The translations under genes were made by a program, and so were the position numbers. Below, in pieces: positions 1 to 8,828 of a DNA stretch of 64,000 nucleotides; position 1 is the stretch's first letter; each line of letters opens with the position of its first letter. The notes beneath the pieces were generated by a model, which did no database searches, was not told where the DNA came from, and saw nothing but the letters and a program-made list of their open reading frames with translations. The stretch covers positions 62,001-126,000 of the forward strand of contig JAIOPM010000039.1 in assembly GCA_021413885.1 (NCBI GenBank), read 5' to 3'. Source of the stretch: Planctomycetota bacterium (GTDB taxonomy: Bacteria > Planctomycetota > UBA1135 > GCA-002686595).

Positions 1-249
1 GACGTAGACGCCGCCGCCCGAAGTGACCTCGCGGCTCGCGGTCTGGTAGCCGTCGAGCTCGAAGTCGAGCGTGTGATCGTCGCGATCGATGTCGAGCACG
101 CACGGCGTCAGGAAACCTGAGTCGCGTCCGTCGACGGTGATGCGCGCGCCCGGCGGACTCGTCGAGAGCGCGACACCGGGGCGCTGCACGATGTGACACG
201 ACGCGAAGCAGACGGCGGCGAGCGCCAGGACGAGGGTTCGAAGGAGCAT
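1..249 (-). CDS. PEGA-domain lipoprotein, C-terminus cut by window edge
   Basis: This is the first 83 codons of a gene that runs off the left edge of the window. Translation from the ATG at 249 gives a hydrophobic leader ending F-A-S-C (Cys18), an acceptable lipoprotein signal. It is followed by a PEGA-like stretch (LSTSPPGARITVDG... TPCVLDI... HTLDFELDGYQ). PEGA domains are small beta folds found in surface-layer-associated and extracellular proteins. The product is probably an outer-membrane or periplasmic lipoprotein. Only the N-terminal part is visible, so any further domains are unknown. The gene is divergent from the glycosyltransferase at 340. Confidence 0.65.
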   Translation of the reverse strand, partial: MLLRTLVLALAAVCFASCHIVQRPGVALSTSPPGARITVDGRDSGFLTPCVLDIDRDDHTLDFELDGYQTASREVTSGGGVYV

Positions 250-276
250 GGGGAGGTGGGGCGTTCGGCCGCGAGG

Positions 277-282
277 AGCATA
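277..282 (-). promoter_or_regulatory. Putative -10 box of the PEGA lipoprotein gene
   Basis: TATGCT on the minus strand lies 27 nt upstream of the ATG at 249. It is the best -10 match in this 90 bp divergent region. No convincing -35 accompanies it. Confidence 0.3.
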
Positions 283-339
283 GCTCGGCCGATCTCCAGT
301 TGCCTTCGTCGACCGGCTTTGGAACGCTCCTGAAGCCCG

Positions 340-1776
340 ATGTCGTCCTCCACCGCAGAGCGTTCCGAGCACGGCGTCCCGGTCGGGCTCGCCGCCTTGC
401 TGGTCGCGCTCGTGGCCGTGCGTTTCTTCCGGTTGGGTGAGTGGGGCCTCTGGATCGACGAGGCGTTCACGCTCCACGACATCCGCGCGGCGGTCGGGGG
501 GCGCGAACCGTGGCCCGCCAACCCGCTCGGCTATCGCTCGGTCGGCGCGTGGCTCGACCTGTGCGGTTCGAGGTCGGAGCTCGCGTTGCGCGCGGTCCCG
601 GCGTGCTTCGGAGCGGCGGCGTTGCCGTTGCTCTATTGGGCGGTGCGACCGTTCCTCGGCGTGCGCGCGGCGTTGGTCGCCGCCGTGTTGCTCGGCGCGA
701 ATACGTGGACGCTCTATTGGGCGCAGAACGCGCGCTTCTACTCGATCGCGCAAGCACTCGCGATCGTCGCGGCCGGGTGCCTCGCGCGTGCGTTGTTCCC
801 GGTTCGCGAAGCGAGCCTCGCGCGCGGCTTGATCTGGTTGGCGTGCGCGCTCGCGAGCTTCGGCACCGCCGCGTTGGTGCATCCGTCGGCGCTGCTCTAC
901 GCCGCGGCCGCGTGCGGCGCGCCGTTCGTGCTGTGGTTGGCGCGCGTGCGTCCGGAAGGCTCGTTCCGACGGATCACCGCCGCGCTCTTGGTCACCGCCG
1001 TCGTCGGCGCGGCCGCTTCGCTGCCGTGGGCGTTGGGGCTGTGGCGGAAGTACACCGAGAGCAAGTCGGACGCGAGCCCGCTGCACTTCGTCCTGACCAC
1101 CGGTTACCACGTCACGCCTTGGCTCGCGGCGGCGGCGTTGCTAGGCGCGTTGCGCGCGCGGCGCGAGCGTGCGCCGTTCGACGCTTGGGTCGCGGTCGCG
1201 GCGCTCGGGACGCTGGTCGTCGCGCTCGGACTCTCGCTCGCGGCACGCGTGTCGGCGCAGTACGTGTTCGTCGCGTTGCCGGCGATCGCGGTGCTCGCGG
1301 CGCTCGGGCTCGAGGATCTCGCGCGTCGCAAGCGTGCGTGGGGGACGCTCGCGCTCGCCGTGCTCGTGTGCGCGTCGCTCGCCGACCAGGCGCACTACTT
1401 CTTCGCGCGCAACGGCGATCGCGAGCGTTGGCGCGACGCGTATCAGTACGTGTGGAACTCGCGCGGCCCGAACGACTTGATCGTCGGCATGGCGGCGCCG
1501 GTCGGCGAGTACTACCTCGCGCCGAACTCGACGTCGTTCCGTCAACCGCTCGCGCTCGAGCCGTTGACGACCTACAACGCGCCGATCACGTTGCAGTGGG
1601 CGCGACGCGGGCGGCGCATCTGGTACGTGGTCCTCGACGAGTGGCTCGCCGAATGGCCGCACGACGATCGCGCGCGGCTCGAGACGTTCCTCGAGGAGAG
1701 CGGGCACCTGATCGCAGAGTTCCCCGTCCGCCATCCGATCCGCGATTTGACGGTGCGCGTGTGGCTCGTCGAGTGA
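340..1776 (+). CDS. GT-C fold membrane glycosyltransferase (GT39/ArnT-like)
   Basis: The 478-residue polytopic protein has many hydrophobic segments rich in Ala/Leu/Val. Just after the first membrane helix it carries the GT-C signature W-I-D-E-A-F-T (Asp40-Glu41), the acidic pair in the first extracytoplasmic loop that acts in GT39/GT83 enzymes using polyprenyl-phosphate sugars. The C-terminal ~110 residues are soluble. The family transfers sugars to proteins or lipids at the outer face of the inner membrane; the substrate here cannot be told. It ends 6 bp before the convergent efp stop. Confidence 0.75.
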   Translation: MSSSTAERSEHGVPVGLAALLVALVAVRFFRLGEWGLWIDEAFTLHDIRAAVGGREPWPANPLGYRSVGAWLDLCGSRSELALRAVPACFGAAALPLLYWAVRPFLGVRAALVAAVLLGANTWTLYWAQNARFYSIAQALAIVAAGCLARALFPVREASLARGLIWLACALASFGTAALVHPSALLYAAAACGAPFVLWLARVRPEGSFRRITAALLVTAVVGAAASLPWALGLWRKYTESKSDASPLHFVLTTGYHVTPWLAAAALLGALRARRERAPFDAWVAVAALGTLVVALGLSLAARVSAQYVFVALPAIAVLAALGLEDLARRKRAWGTLALAVLVCASLADQAHYFFARNGDRERWRDAYQYVWNSRGPNDLIVGMAAPVGEYYLAPNSTSFRQPLALEPLTTYNAPITLQWARRGRRIWYVVLDEWLAEWPHDDRARLETFLEESGHLIAEFPVRHPIRDLTVRVWLVE

Positions 1777-1782
1777 AGGAGC

Positions 1783-2346
1783 TCAGGCGCGTCCGAGGAA
1801 CTCGGCGTCCTCGCAGCGGATCTTGATCAGCTCGCCGGTCTGGATGTGGATCGGGACCTTGACCTTGAGGCCGGTCTCGACGGTCACTTCCTTCTTCACG
1901 TTGGTCGCGGTGTTGCCCTTCACGGCGTGCTCGGACTCCGTGACCTTGAGCACGACGGCGGCCGGGAGCTCGAGACCGATCGCGAGACCGTCGTGGAATG
2001 TCACCATCACGACGGTGTTCTCCTTCACGTAGTTCATCTTGTCCTCGATCAGCTCGGCGGGCATGTTGAACTGTTCGAAGGACTCCTGGTCCATGAACAC
2101 GTACTCGCCGCTCGCTTCGCGGTAGAGGTACTCGCAGTTCTTCTTCTCGAGGTGCGCGACTTCGAGGACGTCGCTGGACCCGAGACGTTGTTGGCCGGTC
2201 GAGCCCGAGCGCAGATCGCGCGTCTTGATGTGGATGATCGCGCGCAAGTTGCCGGGCGTGTGGTGGCTGTACTCGGTGATCAGGAGCAACTTGCCCTGTT
2301 CCTCGAGGACCATGCCCTTGCGGAGTTCGGTGGCTCGGACGCCCAT
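1783..2346 (-). CDS. efp: Elongation factor P with Asn at the loop tip
   Basis: EF-P binds ribosomes stalled on polyproline and promotes peptide bond formation. The 187 residues match the family length and carry the KOW-like domain plus two OB domains, ending in the typical VKVPIHIQTGELIKI stretch. The start at 2346 (MGVRATELRKG) was chosen over an in-frame ATG at 2412 because the extra 22 residues are not family-like. An ungapped alignment recalled against E. coli EF-P places its modified Lys34 opposite Asn33 here (SHHTPGNLRA), so the usual beta-lysylated Lys or rhamnosylated Arg is missing. No epmA or earP homologue is in the window. Confidence 0.93.
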   Translation of the reverse strand: MGVRATELRKGMVLEEQGKLLLITEYSHHTPGNLRAIIHIKTRDLRSGSTGQQRLGSSDVLEVAHLEKKNCEYLYREASGEYVFMDQESFEQFNMPAELIEDKMNYVKENTVVMVTFHDGLAIGLELPAAVVLKVTESEHAVKGNTATNVKKEVTVETGLKVKVPIHIQTGELIKIRCEDAEFLGRA

Positions 2347-2454
2347 GTGCGGATCGTTGCGTTGGAGGTTCGGAGAGTGCGGGTTCGATGCGAGGGGCGA
2401 AAAGCCTAGCATTCGACCGCGCTCGACGCGCGCCTCGCGACGACGCCTCGCAGC

Positions 2455-3876
2455 CTAGAAGCGCTTGCGCTGGCTCGACGCGGGGATCGCGAGCGCCTTG
2501 CGGTACTTGGTCACCGTGCGCCGCGCGATGTGGATGCGATCGCGTTCGTCGAGACGGGCCGCGATCTGATCGTCGGAGAGCGGCGAGTCCGGATCCTCCT
2601 GGGCGACGAGTTCCTTGATCCGTTGCTTGATCGCCGCTTGGCTCTCGACTTCGCCGTCGTCCTTGGTCGTGCCGCCGGTGAAGAAGAACTTCAGCGGGAA
2701 GATCCCGCGCGGCGTCTCCGCGTACTTGCCGGACACCGCGCGGCTGACGGTCGAGATGTGGACCTTGACCGTGTCGGCGACCTCTTGCATCCGCAGCGGC
2801 TTCAATGCCTTGATGCCCTTGTCGAGGAAGTCGCGTTGTCGCACGAAGATCGCGTCGGCGATGCGCTGCAAGGTGCTCCGGCGCTGCTGGACGGCGTCGA
2901 TGAACCAACGCGCGGCCTCGACGCGCTTCTTCACCCACTCCTGCACTCCGTCGCCCTTCTTCGCCTGGCGCAGCATCTGGCGGTAGATCGGGTTGAGCGC
3001 GATGTCGCGCACGCGTCCGCGGTTCAGGCGCACTTCGTAGTTTCCGTCGATCTCCTCGACGGTGACGTCGGGGCGGATGACTTCGGAGCGCGCTTCGCCG
3101 TACTGCGCGCCGGGCGCGGGCTCGAGCGTGCGAATCATCTCGATCGCACTCTTGACCTCTTCGATCGAGCGACCGGTCGCCTTCGCGATGCGCGGCAGGC
3201 GGTTGGTCGTGATGTCCTCGAGGTGATCGGCGATCAGCGTGCGCACCAGCGGTACGTCGAGGTCGCTCGCGTCGAGCTGGAGCAGCAAGCACTCGCGCAG
3301 GTCCTTCGCGCCGAGCGCCGGATGGATCGCGTCGCGGAACGCGAAGAGCACGTCCTCGAGCTCTTCCACCGTCGCGTTCTCGACGCCGCAGTCGCGTGCG
3401 AGTTCCTCGCGCGGTTGGGGAAGGTAGCCCTTCTCGTCGAGCGACCAGATCAGGTACTCGGCGATCTTGCGGCCGCGTTCGTCGAGGTCGAGGAACGCGA
3501 GCTCGTCCATCATCGCCTCGGAGAGCGTCTTCGGCTTCTCGGGCGTGTTCTGCATCGCCTCGAGCGCCCGCTCGCCATCCTCGTCGCGCGCACTCTGCGA
3601 GCGGGAGGGCGGTCCGAGATCGCGGTCGGCCGTGCGGCGTTCGAGCACCTCGAGCAAGGCCTCGACGCGACCGGCTTCCGCCGCGGTCTGTTCCTCGGGC
3701 TCGGGATCCGGTTCGGGCTCGGCGAGCTCCAGGAACGGGTTCTCGGTCAGTTCCTGCTCGATGCGCTCCTCGAGTTCGAGGGCGGGCAGCTGCAGGATCT
3801 GCATCGCCTGGATCATCTGCGGCGACTGGACCAGTCGCTGCTCCATGCGGCCGGATTGATGCAGACCTAGTTTCAT
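2455..3876 (-). CDS. rpoN: RNA polymerase sigma-54 factor
   Basis: This alternative sigma factor directs transcription from -24/-12 promoters and needs AAA+ activators. The 473-residue protein has the Gln/Leu-rich region I (residues 1-50: SPQMIQAMQILQLPALELEE), an acidic region II, the core-binding domain, and the diagnostic RpoN box ARRTVTKYR at 451-459 near the C-terminus. A -10-like TATACT lies 31 nt upstream. A candidate activator is encoded at 6916-8307. Confidence 0.96.
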   Translation of the reverse strand: MKLGLHQSGRMEQRLVQSPQMIQAMQILQLPALELEERIEQELTENPFLELAEPEPDPEPEEQTAAEAGRVEALLEVLERRTADRDLGPPSRSQSARDEDGERALEAMQNTPEKPKTLSEAMMDELAFLDLDERGRKIAEYLIWSLDEKGYLPQPREELARDCGVENATVEELEDVLFAFRDAIHPALGAKDLRECLLLQLDASDLDVPLVRTLIADHLEDITTNRLPRIAKATGRSIEEVKSAIEMIRTLEPAPGAQYGEARSEVIRPDVTVEEIDGNYEVRLNRGRVRDIALNPIYRQMLRQAKKGDGVQEWVKKRVEAARWFIDAVQQRRSTLQRIADAIFVRQRDFLDKGIKALKPLRMQEVADTVKVHISTVSRAVSGKYAETPRGIFPLKFFFTGGTTKDDGEVESQAAIKQRIKELVAQEDPDSPLSDDQIAARLDERDRIHIARRTVTKYRKALAIPASSQRKRF

Positions 3877-3907
3877 GCGGGAGGTGTGGGAGGCGCTCCG
3901 GTGACCA

Positions 3908-3913
3908 AGTATA
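3908..3913 (-). promoter_or_regulatory. Putative rpoN -10 box
   Basis: TATACT (5 of 6 match to TATAAT) on the minus strand lies 31 nt before the rpoN ATG. The -35 region is weak. Confidence 0.4.
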
Positions 3914-3982
3914 GAACGCGACTCGCGGTCGGTTGGTCGCGATCACCCGTCAATCAAGAAACGACGGACGAAGTTTCCGGGT

Positions 3983-5593
3983 CTAGTGCTGCGCGAGCTC
4001 GACTGCAAGCCCCGGAGTCGCGCCGTCTTGCGGGAACAACTCGAGCTTCGGCGCCGTGCGATCGAGCGCACCGTGCTCACCGCGGAAGCCGCGCGTGAGG
4101 AGCTGCATGCGACCGAGTCGCGCTTCTTCGCGGGACAGTTGCCCGGCGATCTCGCTCGACGCAGACCAACCGGCGACTTCGAGCCGCGCGCCGCTCCAAC
4201 GACCTTGGACCCAACAGCCGTCGAGCACGCGCTCGACCCGCGGCGTCGGCATCCACGACTCGGTCGCGATCTGGACGACGTAGCCGTGGACGACGGTGCG
4301 TTCGCTGGTGACCAGCACGCGCACCGTCGCGCCGGAAACGGCGGGCACGAGCGCGCGCAGCTTGCCGTGGCGCACGACGACTTCGGCCTCTTGGCCGCGG
4401 TCCTTCGACGCGGCGTTCATCAGGCCGTCGATCTCGGCGTTGGCCTGCGTCTCGCCGCGCGGCACGCACAAGTAGCCCGGCGCCCACAGCACCGCAGGCG
4501 CGGCGCGAGCGGCACCGCGAGCGCGTGATTCCTCGAACACCTGCGCGAGCGTCGACGCGGTCAACGCTTCGATCGCTCCCGAAGTCGACGACTCGTCCGC
4601 GACGACCTCGTCGAGGCCCGCGCCGGGCAGCACCGGCGGCAACGCGAAATCGGTCGCCTCGAGCCACGCGGTGTCGATCGAACGCCACGGGCCGCCGTCG
4701 GGATCCGGCGTCGTGCGCGCCTCGATCCACAGCGTGCATTGCGGCTGCGCGAGCGGCGCGCCATCGAGCGCGATCGCGAGCACGTTGCCGCTCGCGACGC
4801 TGCCGCCGAACGCGACTTGAACCGCGTGAACGGTCGGTTGTTGGATCACGCCGAGGTCGGGCGTCTGCGGCTCGAACACCGCGGTCGCGCCGGGCTCGGC
4901 GAGGTCGAGCCAACCGACCAAACGCACGCGCGCTCCGCCGTCGGCGCGCGCCGCGACGAGGTGCAGGGTCTTGCCGGTCAACGCGCGCAGGAGCTTCGGC
5001 TCGGCGACGCCGCTCGACGACGCGACTTCGGCCGACCACGTGCCGAGGAAGTGCGCCGTGTTGCGCGAGCCGACGATCGCGAGCTCGCCCGAGCGCACCT
5101 TGCGCACGCCCCACGGCGTCGCGCCCCGCGTCGCGGCTTCGAACTCCGCGCGGTCCGGGTGCGTGATGGTCGCGACGCCGTTGGTCAACCACACGCGCAG
5201 CTCGACTTGGAACGCGGCCGAGGCGCGTTGGATCTCGGCGACGTGGGCGGTCGCGTCGGCGAGCGCGGCGGCGGAGCCCTTGACCAGGATCGGCGGTCCG
5301 CCGGAGAGCACGCGCAGATCGCTCTCGACGCGCCGCGCTTCCTCTTGCAACCAATCGACGAGACCGCGCAGCGGCAACGTCGGTCGCAGGCTCGGCCCTT
5401 CGCGCTCGAGCGTCTCGCCGGGGAAGATCAGGTGTTGCCCGCGCACCAAGCGCGGCAAGTACGGCGTCGGCGCGGCCTCGACGCAGAGGCCGGGCACTTC
5501 GAGCGCGGACCACGCGCCGCGACCGTCGCCGGACTGCGCGCCGCCTTGGGGCAGGAGGGGTAGGGCAGCGAGGCAGAGTCCGATCGCGATCAA
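3983..5593 (-). CDS. Exported protein of unknown function
   Basis: I do not recognise this 536-residue protein. The start is a TTG at 5593 because GGGAG lies 8 nt upstream and the reading gives a signal peptide (MIAIGLCLAALPLLPQGGAQS); the frame extends further upstream only with non-coding-like sequence. The mature part has no membrane helix. The stretch LADATAHVAEIQRASAAFQV near residue 115 vaguely recalls secretin N-domain repeats, which is weak. It is divergent from the FHA gene at 5713. Confidence 0.7.
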   Translation of the reverse strand: MIAIGLCLAALPLLPQGGAQSGDGRGAWSALEVPGLCVEAAPTPYLPRLVRGQHLIFPGETLEREGPSLRPTLPLRGLVDWLQEEARRVESDLRVLSGGPPILVKGSAAALADATAHVAEIQRASAAFQVELRVWLTNGVATITHPDRAEFEAATRGATPWGVRKVRSGELAIVGSRNTAHFLGTWSAEVASSSGVAEPKLLRALTGKTLHLVAARADGGARVRLVGWLDLAEPGATAVFEPQTPDLGVIQQPTVHAVQVAFGGSVASGNVLAIALDGAPLAQPQCTLWIEARTTPDPDGGPWRSIDTAWLEATDFALPPVLPGAGLDEVVADESSTSGAIEALTASTLAQVFEESRARGAARAAPAVLWAPGYLCVPRGETQANAEIDGLMNAASKDRGQEAEVVVRHGKLRALVPAVSGATVRVLVTSERTVVHGYVVQIATESWMPTPRVERVLDGCWVQGRWSGARLEVAGWSASSEIAGQLSREEARLGRMQLLTRGFRGEHGALDRTAPKLELFPQDGATPGLAVELAQH

Positions 5594-5637
5594 GTCGAAA
5601 GCTCCCGGTGAGACGACGTCGACGACATCTTGCGCGC

Positions 5638-5643
5638 AGGATA
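5638..5643 (-). promoter_or_regulatory. Putative -10 box of the exported-protein gene
   Basis: TATCCT on the minus strand lies 44 nt upstream of the TTG start at 5593. The leader it would produce contains the GGGAG ribosome-binding site. Confidence 0.3.
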
Positions 5644-5712
5644 GTCGCGCCGAGGGAGCGCGGCGACAGAGCGCGTGTGCATTCCGCCGTCGGTCGCGGT
5701 AGGTAAGGAGAC

Positions 5713-6255
5713 GTGGCACACGCCTGGATCGAGCGCGAGGGACCGAGCGGCCCGTTGCGTCGCGAGCTCCTGCACGGCTTGACGCGCATCGGCGGTCCGA
5801 ACGCGCACGTCGAAGTCGCGGGTGCGGGCGACGACGAGCTGCAGCTCTGGGACGATCCGCCGAAGCTCGTCCACCTCGGCGACGACGAACATCCGACCGT
5901 CAACGGACGTCTCTGCGCCGAAGCGGCGCTCGCGCACGGCGACGTGATCGCTTGGCGCGGCGCGCGGTTCGTGTTCCGCACGGTCGAGAAGCGCGCGGAG
6001 CTCGCGCTCGAGGAAGACGCGCCCGCGACGAAACCGGCGGTGGTCGCTTCGAAGTCGACGGCGCGCGCCGCGCGGCGGGAACCGACGAGGTCCCCGCGGC
6101 CGAGCGCGGCGGCGGACACCTTCTGGCGACTGATGTTCGCGCTCGCGCTGCTCGCCGCGGTCGCGTCGGTCTTGATCTGGGCGCGGGCGCGCAACGGACT
6201 CAGCGTCGACGCCTGGATCGATCGCGTGCTCGAGCGCTTCGCCCGCGATCCCTAG
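5713..6255 (+). CDS. FHA-domain protein with C-terminal membrane anchor
   Basis: The 180-residue protein has a forkhead-associated-like domain at about residues 8-95: a G-L-T-R-I-G-G core, then V-N-G-R-L ... L-A-H-G-D-V-I. FHA domains usually bind phosphothreonine peptides. The canonical G-R/S...H pattern is loose, so binding is uncertain. An Arg/Ala-rich linker leads to one transmembrane helix near residues 138-160. The GTG start follows AAGGAG by only 2 nt. It is followed by the degenerate GGDEF gene. Confidence 0.65.
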   Translation: MAHAWIEREGPSGPLRRELLHGLTRIGGPNAHVEVAGAGDDELQLWDDPPKLVHLGDDEHPTVNGRLCAEAALAHGDVIAWRGARFVFRTVEKRAELALEEDAPATKPAVVASKSTARAARREPTRSPRPSAAADTFWRLMFALALLAAVASVLIWARARNGLSVDAWIDRVLERFARDP

Positions 6256-6383
6256 AGACGCGAACTCTCGCCTGTCGGCATCCGGAGCTTTTCGGTCAGG
6301 GCGAGAGCGCGGAACGCCGATTTGGTAGAAGCCTCCGGCCGTCTCGCACCGGCCCGCCTCCGTTTCCCGTATCCCGAGCACTT

Positions 6384-6905
6384 ATGACCGCGAGCTTCCA
6401 AGAGGGTGAACCGAACCTGTTCTCGCTCTCGCAGATCATGCATCTGATGCGAGTCGAGTTCAGTCGCGCTCAACGCTACCGCTACCCGATCGCCTGCCTG
6501 ATCGTTTCCGTCGATCGCCTCGGCCAACTGCGCGACGTCTACGGCTACGACGCGAAGGAGGCGATCCTCTCCGAGGTCGTCGAGCTCCTGCGCACGACCA
6601 CGCGCAGCTGCGATTTCCTCGGACGACTTTCCGACGATCGCTTCCTCGCGGTGGTGCCGCACACGCCGGCTGACGGCGCGCGCGTGCTCGGCGAGCGTCT
6701 GCTCTCCGCCGCGCGCCAGCTCGAGTTCCAGGCGGAGGGGCGCGAGCTCTCGGTCAGTTGCTCGATCGGCGCGTCGCACAACGAAACCGGCGCGACGCTC
6801 TTCTTCGACGCGATGTTGTCGGCCGCGGAAGGTGCGTTGGCGGAAGCGCAGAACGCCGGCGGAGACCGCTACGTCGCGCGTGACCCCGGGGCTCGCACCA
6901 GCTAA
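6384..6905 (+). CDS. Degenerate GGDEF-domain protein, probable c-di-GMP sensor
   Basis: A 173-residue stand-alone GGDEF fold. Diguanylate cyclases need GG(D/E)EF; here the active-site loop reads L-S-D-D-R-F, so catalysis is unlikely. The inhibitory-site motif RxxD (R-S-C-D) sits at the normal five-residue spacing before it, so c-di-GMP binding could be kept. The ATG at 6384 was chosen because upstream in-frame sequence overlaps the FHA gene. It ends 10 bp before the sigma-54 response regulator, suggesting co-transcription and a shared signalling role. Confidence 0.75.
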   Translation: MTASFQEGEPNLFSLSQIMHLMRVEFSRAQRYRYPIACLIVSVDRLGQLRDVYGYDAKEAILSEVVELLRTTTRSCDFLGRLSDDRFLAVVPHTPADGARVLGERLLSAARQLEFQAEGRELSVSCSIGASHNETGATLFFDAMLSAAEGALAEAQNAGGDRYVARDPGARTS

Positions 6906-6915
6906 GACGGGCAGC

Positions 6916-8307
6916 ATGCGCATCCTGCTCGCCGACGACGAACCCACGATCGCGATCACGTTGCAGGACGCCTTGGTGGCTGCGGGCCATCAAGTGTGGG
7001 TCGCGGCGGACACGAACACGGCGCTCGAGCTCCTGGTCGCTCGCGATCCCGACGTCGTCCTCACCGACGTGCGCATGCCGGGCAAGGGCGGGCTCGAGGT
7101 GCTCGCGCGCTCGCGCGAACTCGCGCCCGAACGGCCGGTGATCGTGATGACCGCGTTCGCGACGATCGATCAAGCGGTCGAGGCGATGCGCATGGGCGCG
7201 CACAACTACGTGCAGAAGCCCTTCCGCAACCAAGCGGTCGTCAGCATGGTCGCGACGCTCGCGCGCGTGCGCGACCTCGAGACCGAGAACGCGGCGTTGC
7301 GCGCCGAGCTCGCCGCGTCGAAGCCGATCGAAGGCTTCATCGGCGCGGCGCCTTCGATGCGCGCCGTGTTCGACCGCATCCGCACGGTCGCGCCGACCGA
7401 CGCGACGGTGTTGATCGAGGGCGAGAGCGGCACCGGCAAGGAAGTCGCGGCGCGCGCGATCCATCAAGCGAGCACGCGCGCGAACGGACCGTTCGTCGCG
7501 CTCTCGTGCGCCGCGTTGCCGGAGACGTTGCTCGAGGCGGAACTCTTCGGCCACGAGAAAGGCGCGTTCACCGACGCGCGGCGCGAGAAGCGCGGACGCT
7601 TCGAGCTCGCCGACAAGGGCACGATCTTCCTCGACGACATCGACGACATGCCGATGTCGGTGCAGGTCAAGTTGCTGCGCGTCCTGCAGGAGCGCGTGAT
7701 CGAGCGCCTCGGCTCCGAGGCCGTGCGCAAGATCGACATCCGCGTCGTCGCGGCGACCAAGCTCTCGCTGCGCAAGCAAGTCGACGAGAAGCGTTTTCGC
7801 GAGGACCTCTACTACCGCATCAACGTCGTGCCGATCCATCTGCCGCCGTTGCGCGAGCGCGCGGAGGATCTGCCGCTCCTGCTCGCGCACATGATCCAAC
7901 GCCACGGCGGCGGCCGGCGCTTCGAGATCCCGAAGTCGACGCTCGCCCTGGTGCAGCACTACCGTTGGCCGGGCAACGTGCGCGAGCTCGAGAACTCGGT
8001 CCAGCGCGCGATCGCTCTCGCGCCGGCCTCCGGCGAACTGCAGGCCGCCGACCTCGTGCCGCTCGACGAACGTTGGCGCGGCGCGACCGAGGTCGACGAC
8101 GGGCGCGTGCGGCCGTTGCGCGAAGTCCTGCGCAAACTCGAGATCGAGCACATCAAGAAGGCGCTCGCGCACTGCGCCGGCCATCGTTCGCAGACTGCGG
8201 AGCTGCTCGGCATCTCGCGCAAGGTCCTGTGGGAGAAGATGCGCGACTTCTCGATCACCGTGCCCGGCGAAGCCAAGCCCGAGGACGAGGCGCGCGAGCC
8301 GAGTTAG
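6916..8307 (+). CDS. NtrC-family sigma-54-dependent response regulator
   Basis: The 463-residue protein has three modules: a receiver domain (acidic pocket D7/D8, phosphoacceptor D51, K101), an AAA+ domain with Walker A GESGTGKE at 169-176, and a C-terminal Fis-type helix-turn-helix (about 410-448). Such proteins activate RpoN holoenzyme by ATP hydrolysis after phosphorylation. Two core motifs deviate: the sigma-54 contact loop is GAFTDA (216-221) rather than GAFTGA, and Walker B reads FLDDIDD rather than FLDEI. No histidine kinase is adjacent. Confidence 0.92.
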   Translation: MRILLADDEPTIAITLQDALVAAGHQVWVAADTNTALELLVARDPDVVLTDVRMPGKGGLEVLARSRELAPERPVIVMTAFATIDQAVEAMRMGAHNYVQKPFRNQAVVSMVATLARVRDLETENAALRAELAASKPIEGFIGAAPSMRAVFDRIRTVAPTDATVLIEGESGTGKEVAARAIHQASTRANGPFVALSCAALPETLLEAELFGHEKGAFTDARREKRGRFELADKGTIFLDDIDDMPMSVQVKLLRVLQERVIERLGSEAVRKIDIRVVAATKLSLRKQVDEKRFREDLYYRINVVPIHLPPLRERAEDLPLLLAHMIQRHGGGRRFEIPKSTLALVQHYRWPGNVRELENSVQRAIALAPASGELQAADLVPLDERWRGATEVDDGRVRPLREVLRKLEIEHIKKALAHCAGHRSQTAELLGISRKVLWEKMRDFSITVPGEAKPEDEAREPS

Positions 8308-8310
8308 GAT
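8305..8310 (+). promoter_or_regulatory. Putative leaderless -10 box (DinB gene)
   Basis: TAGGAT ends 7 nt before the ATG at 8318 and there is no Shine-Dalgarno sequence. It lies within the last codons of the response regulator gene. Confidence 0.4.
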
Positions 8311-8317
8311 CGCCCCG

Positions 8318-8827
8318 ATGAACGAGGCGAAGTACGCGGAGCTCGAACGCGGCGCATCCGTTCCGACCAAGGGCGAGTTGCGCGAACGGCTCGACGAGCT
8401 CGCGCGGATGCCGGCCTTGCTTGCAAGGGCGGTCGCGAGCCGCAACGACGCGGCGCGACGTGCTCGTCCCGAACCGGACGCGTTCTCGCTGCACGAACAC
8501 GTCTGGTACCTGCGTGACATCGAGGTGCAGGGCTACGCACGACGGTTGCGCGCTCTCGCGAACGAGCGAGAGCCGTTCCTCGCCGACCTCGACGGGACGC
8601 GCCTGGCGGCCGAACGTCGTTATCTCGAACTCCCGCTCGAACGCGGCCTCGCAGAATTCGTCGCGGCGCGCGAGAGCAACCTCGCGTTCGCGCGTTCGCT
8701 CCCGCACGACGCTCTTCGCCGGCGCGGCGAGCTGGAAGGCGTCGGCTGCATCACGCTCGCAGAACTGATCGAGCTGTGGCGCAACCACGACGCGGGCCAC
8801 GCGGACGAGATCGCCGCGCTCGCCTGA
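8318..8827 (+). CDS. DinB-family metal-binding four-helix protein
   Basis: The 169-residue all-alpha protein has the DinB/YfiT-like His pattern: SLHEHVWYLRDIE near residue 59 and HDAGHADEI near residue 156, positions that supply the three-His metal site in this superfamily. Family members include thiol-dependent transferases and damage-induced proteins of unknown role. The specific function is unknown. It ends 1 bp before the convergent sulfatase remnant. Confidence 0.7.
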   Translation: MNEAKYAELERGASVPTKGELRERLDELARMPALLARAVASRNDAARRARPEPDAFSLHEHVWYLRDIEVQGYARRLRALANEREPFLADLDGTRLAAERRYLELPLERGLAEFVAARESNLAFARSLPHDALRRRGELEGVGCITLAELIELWRNHDAGHADEIAALA

Positions 8828-8828
8828 G

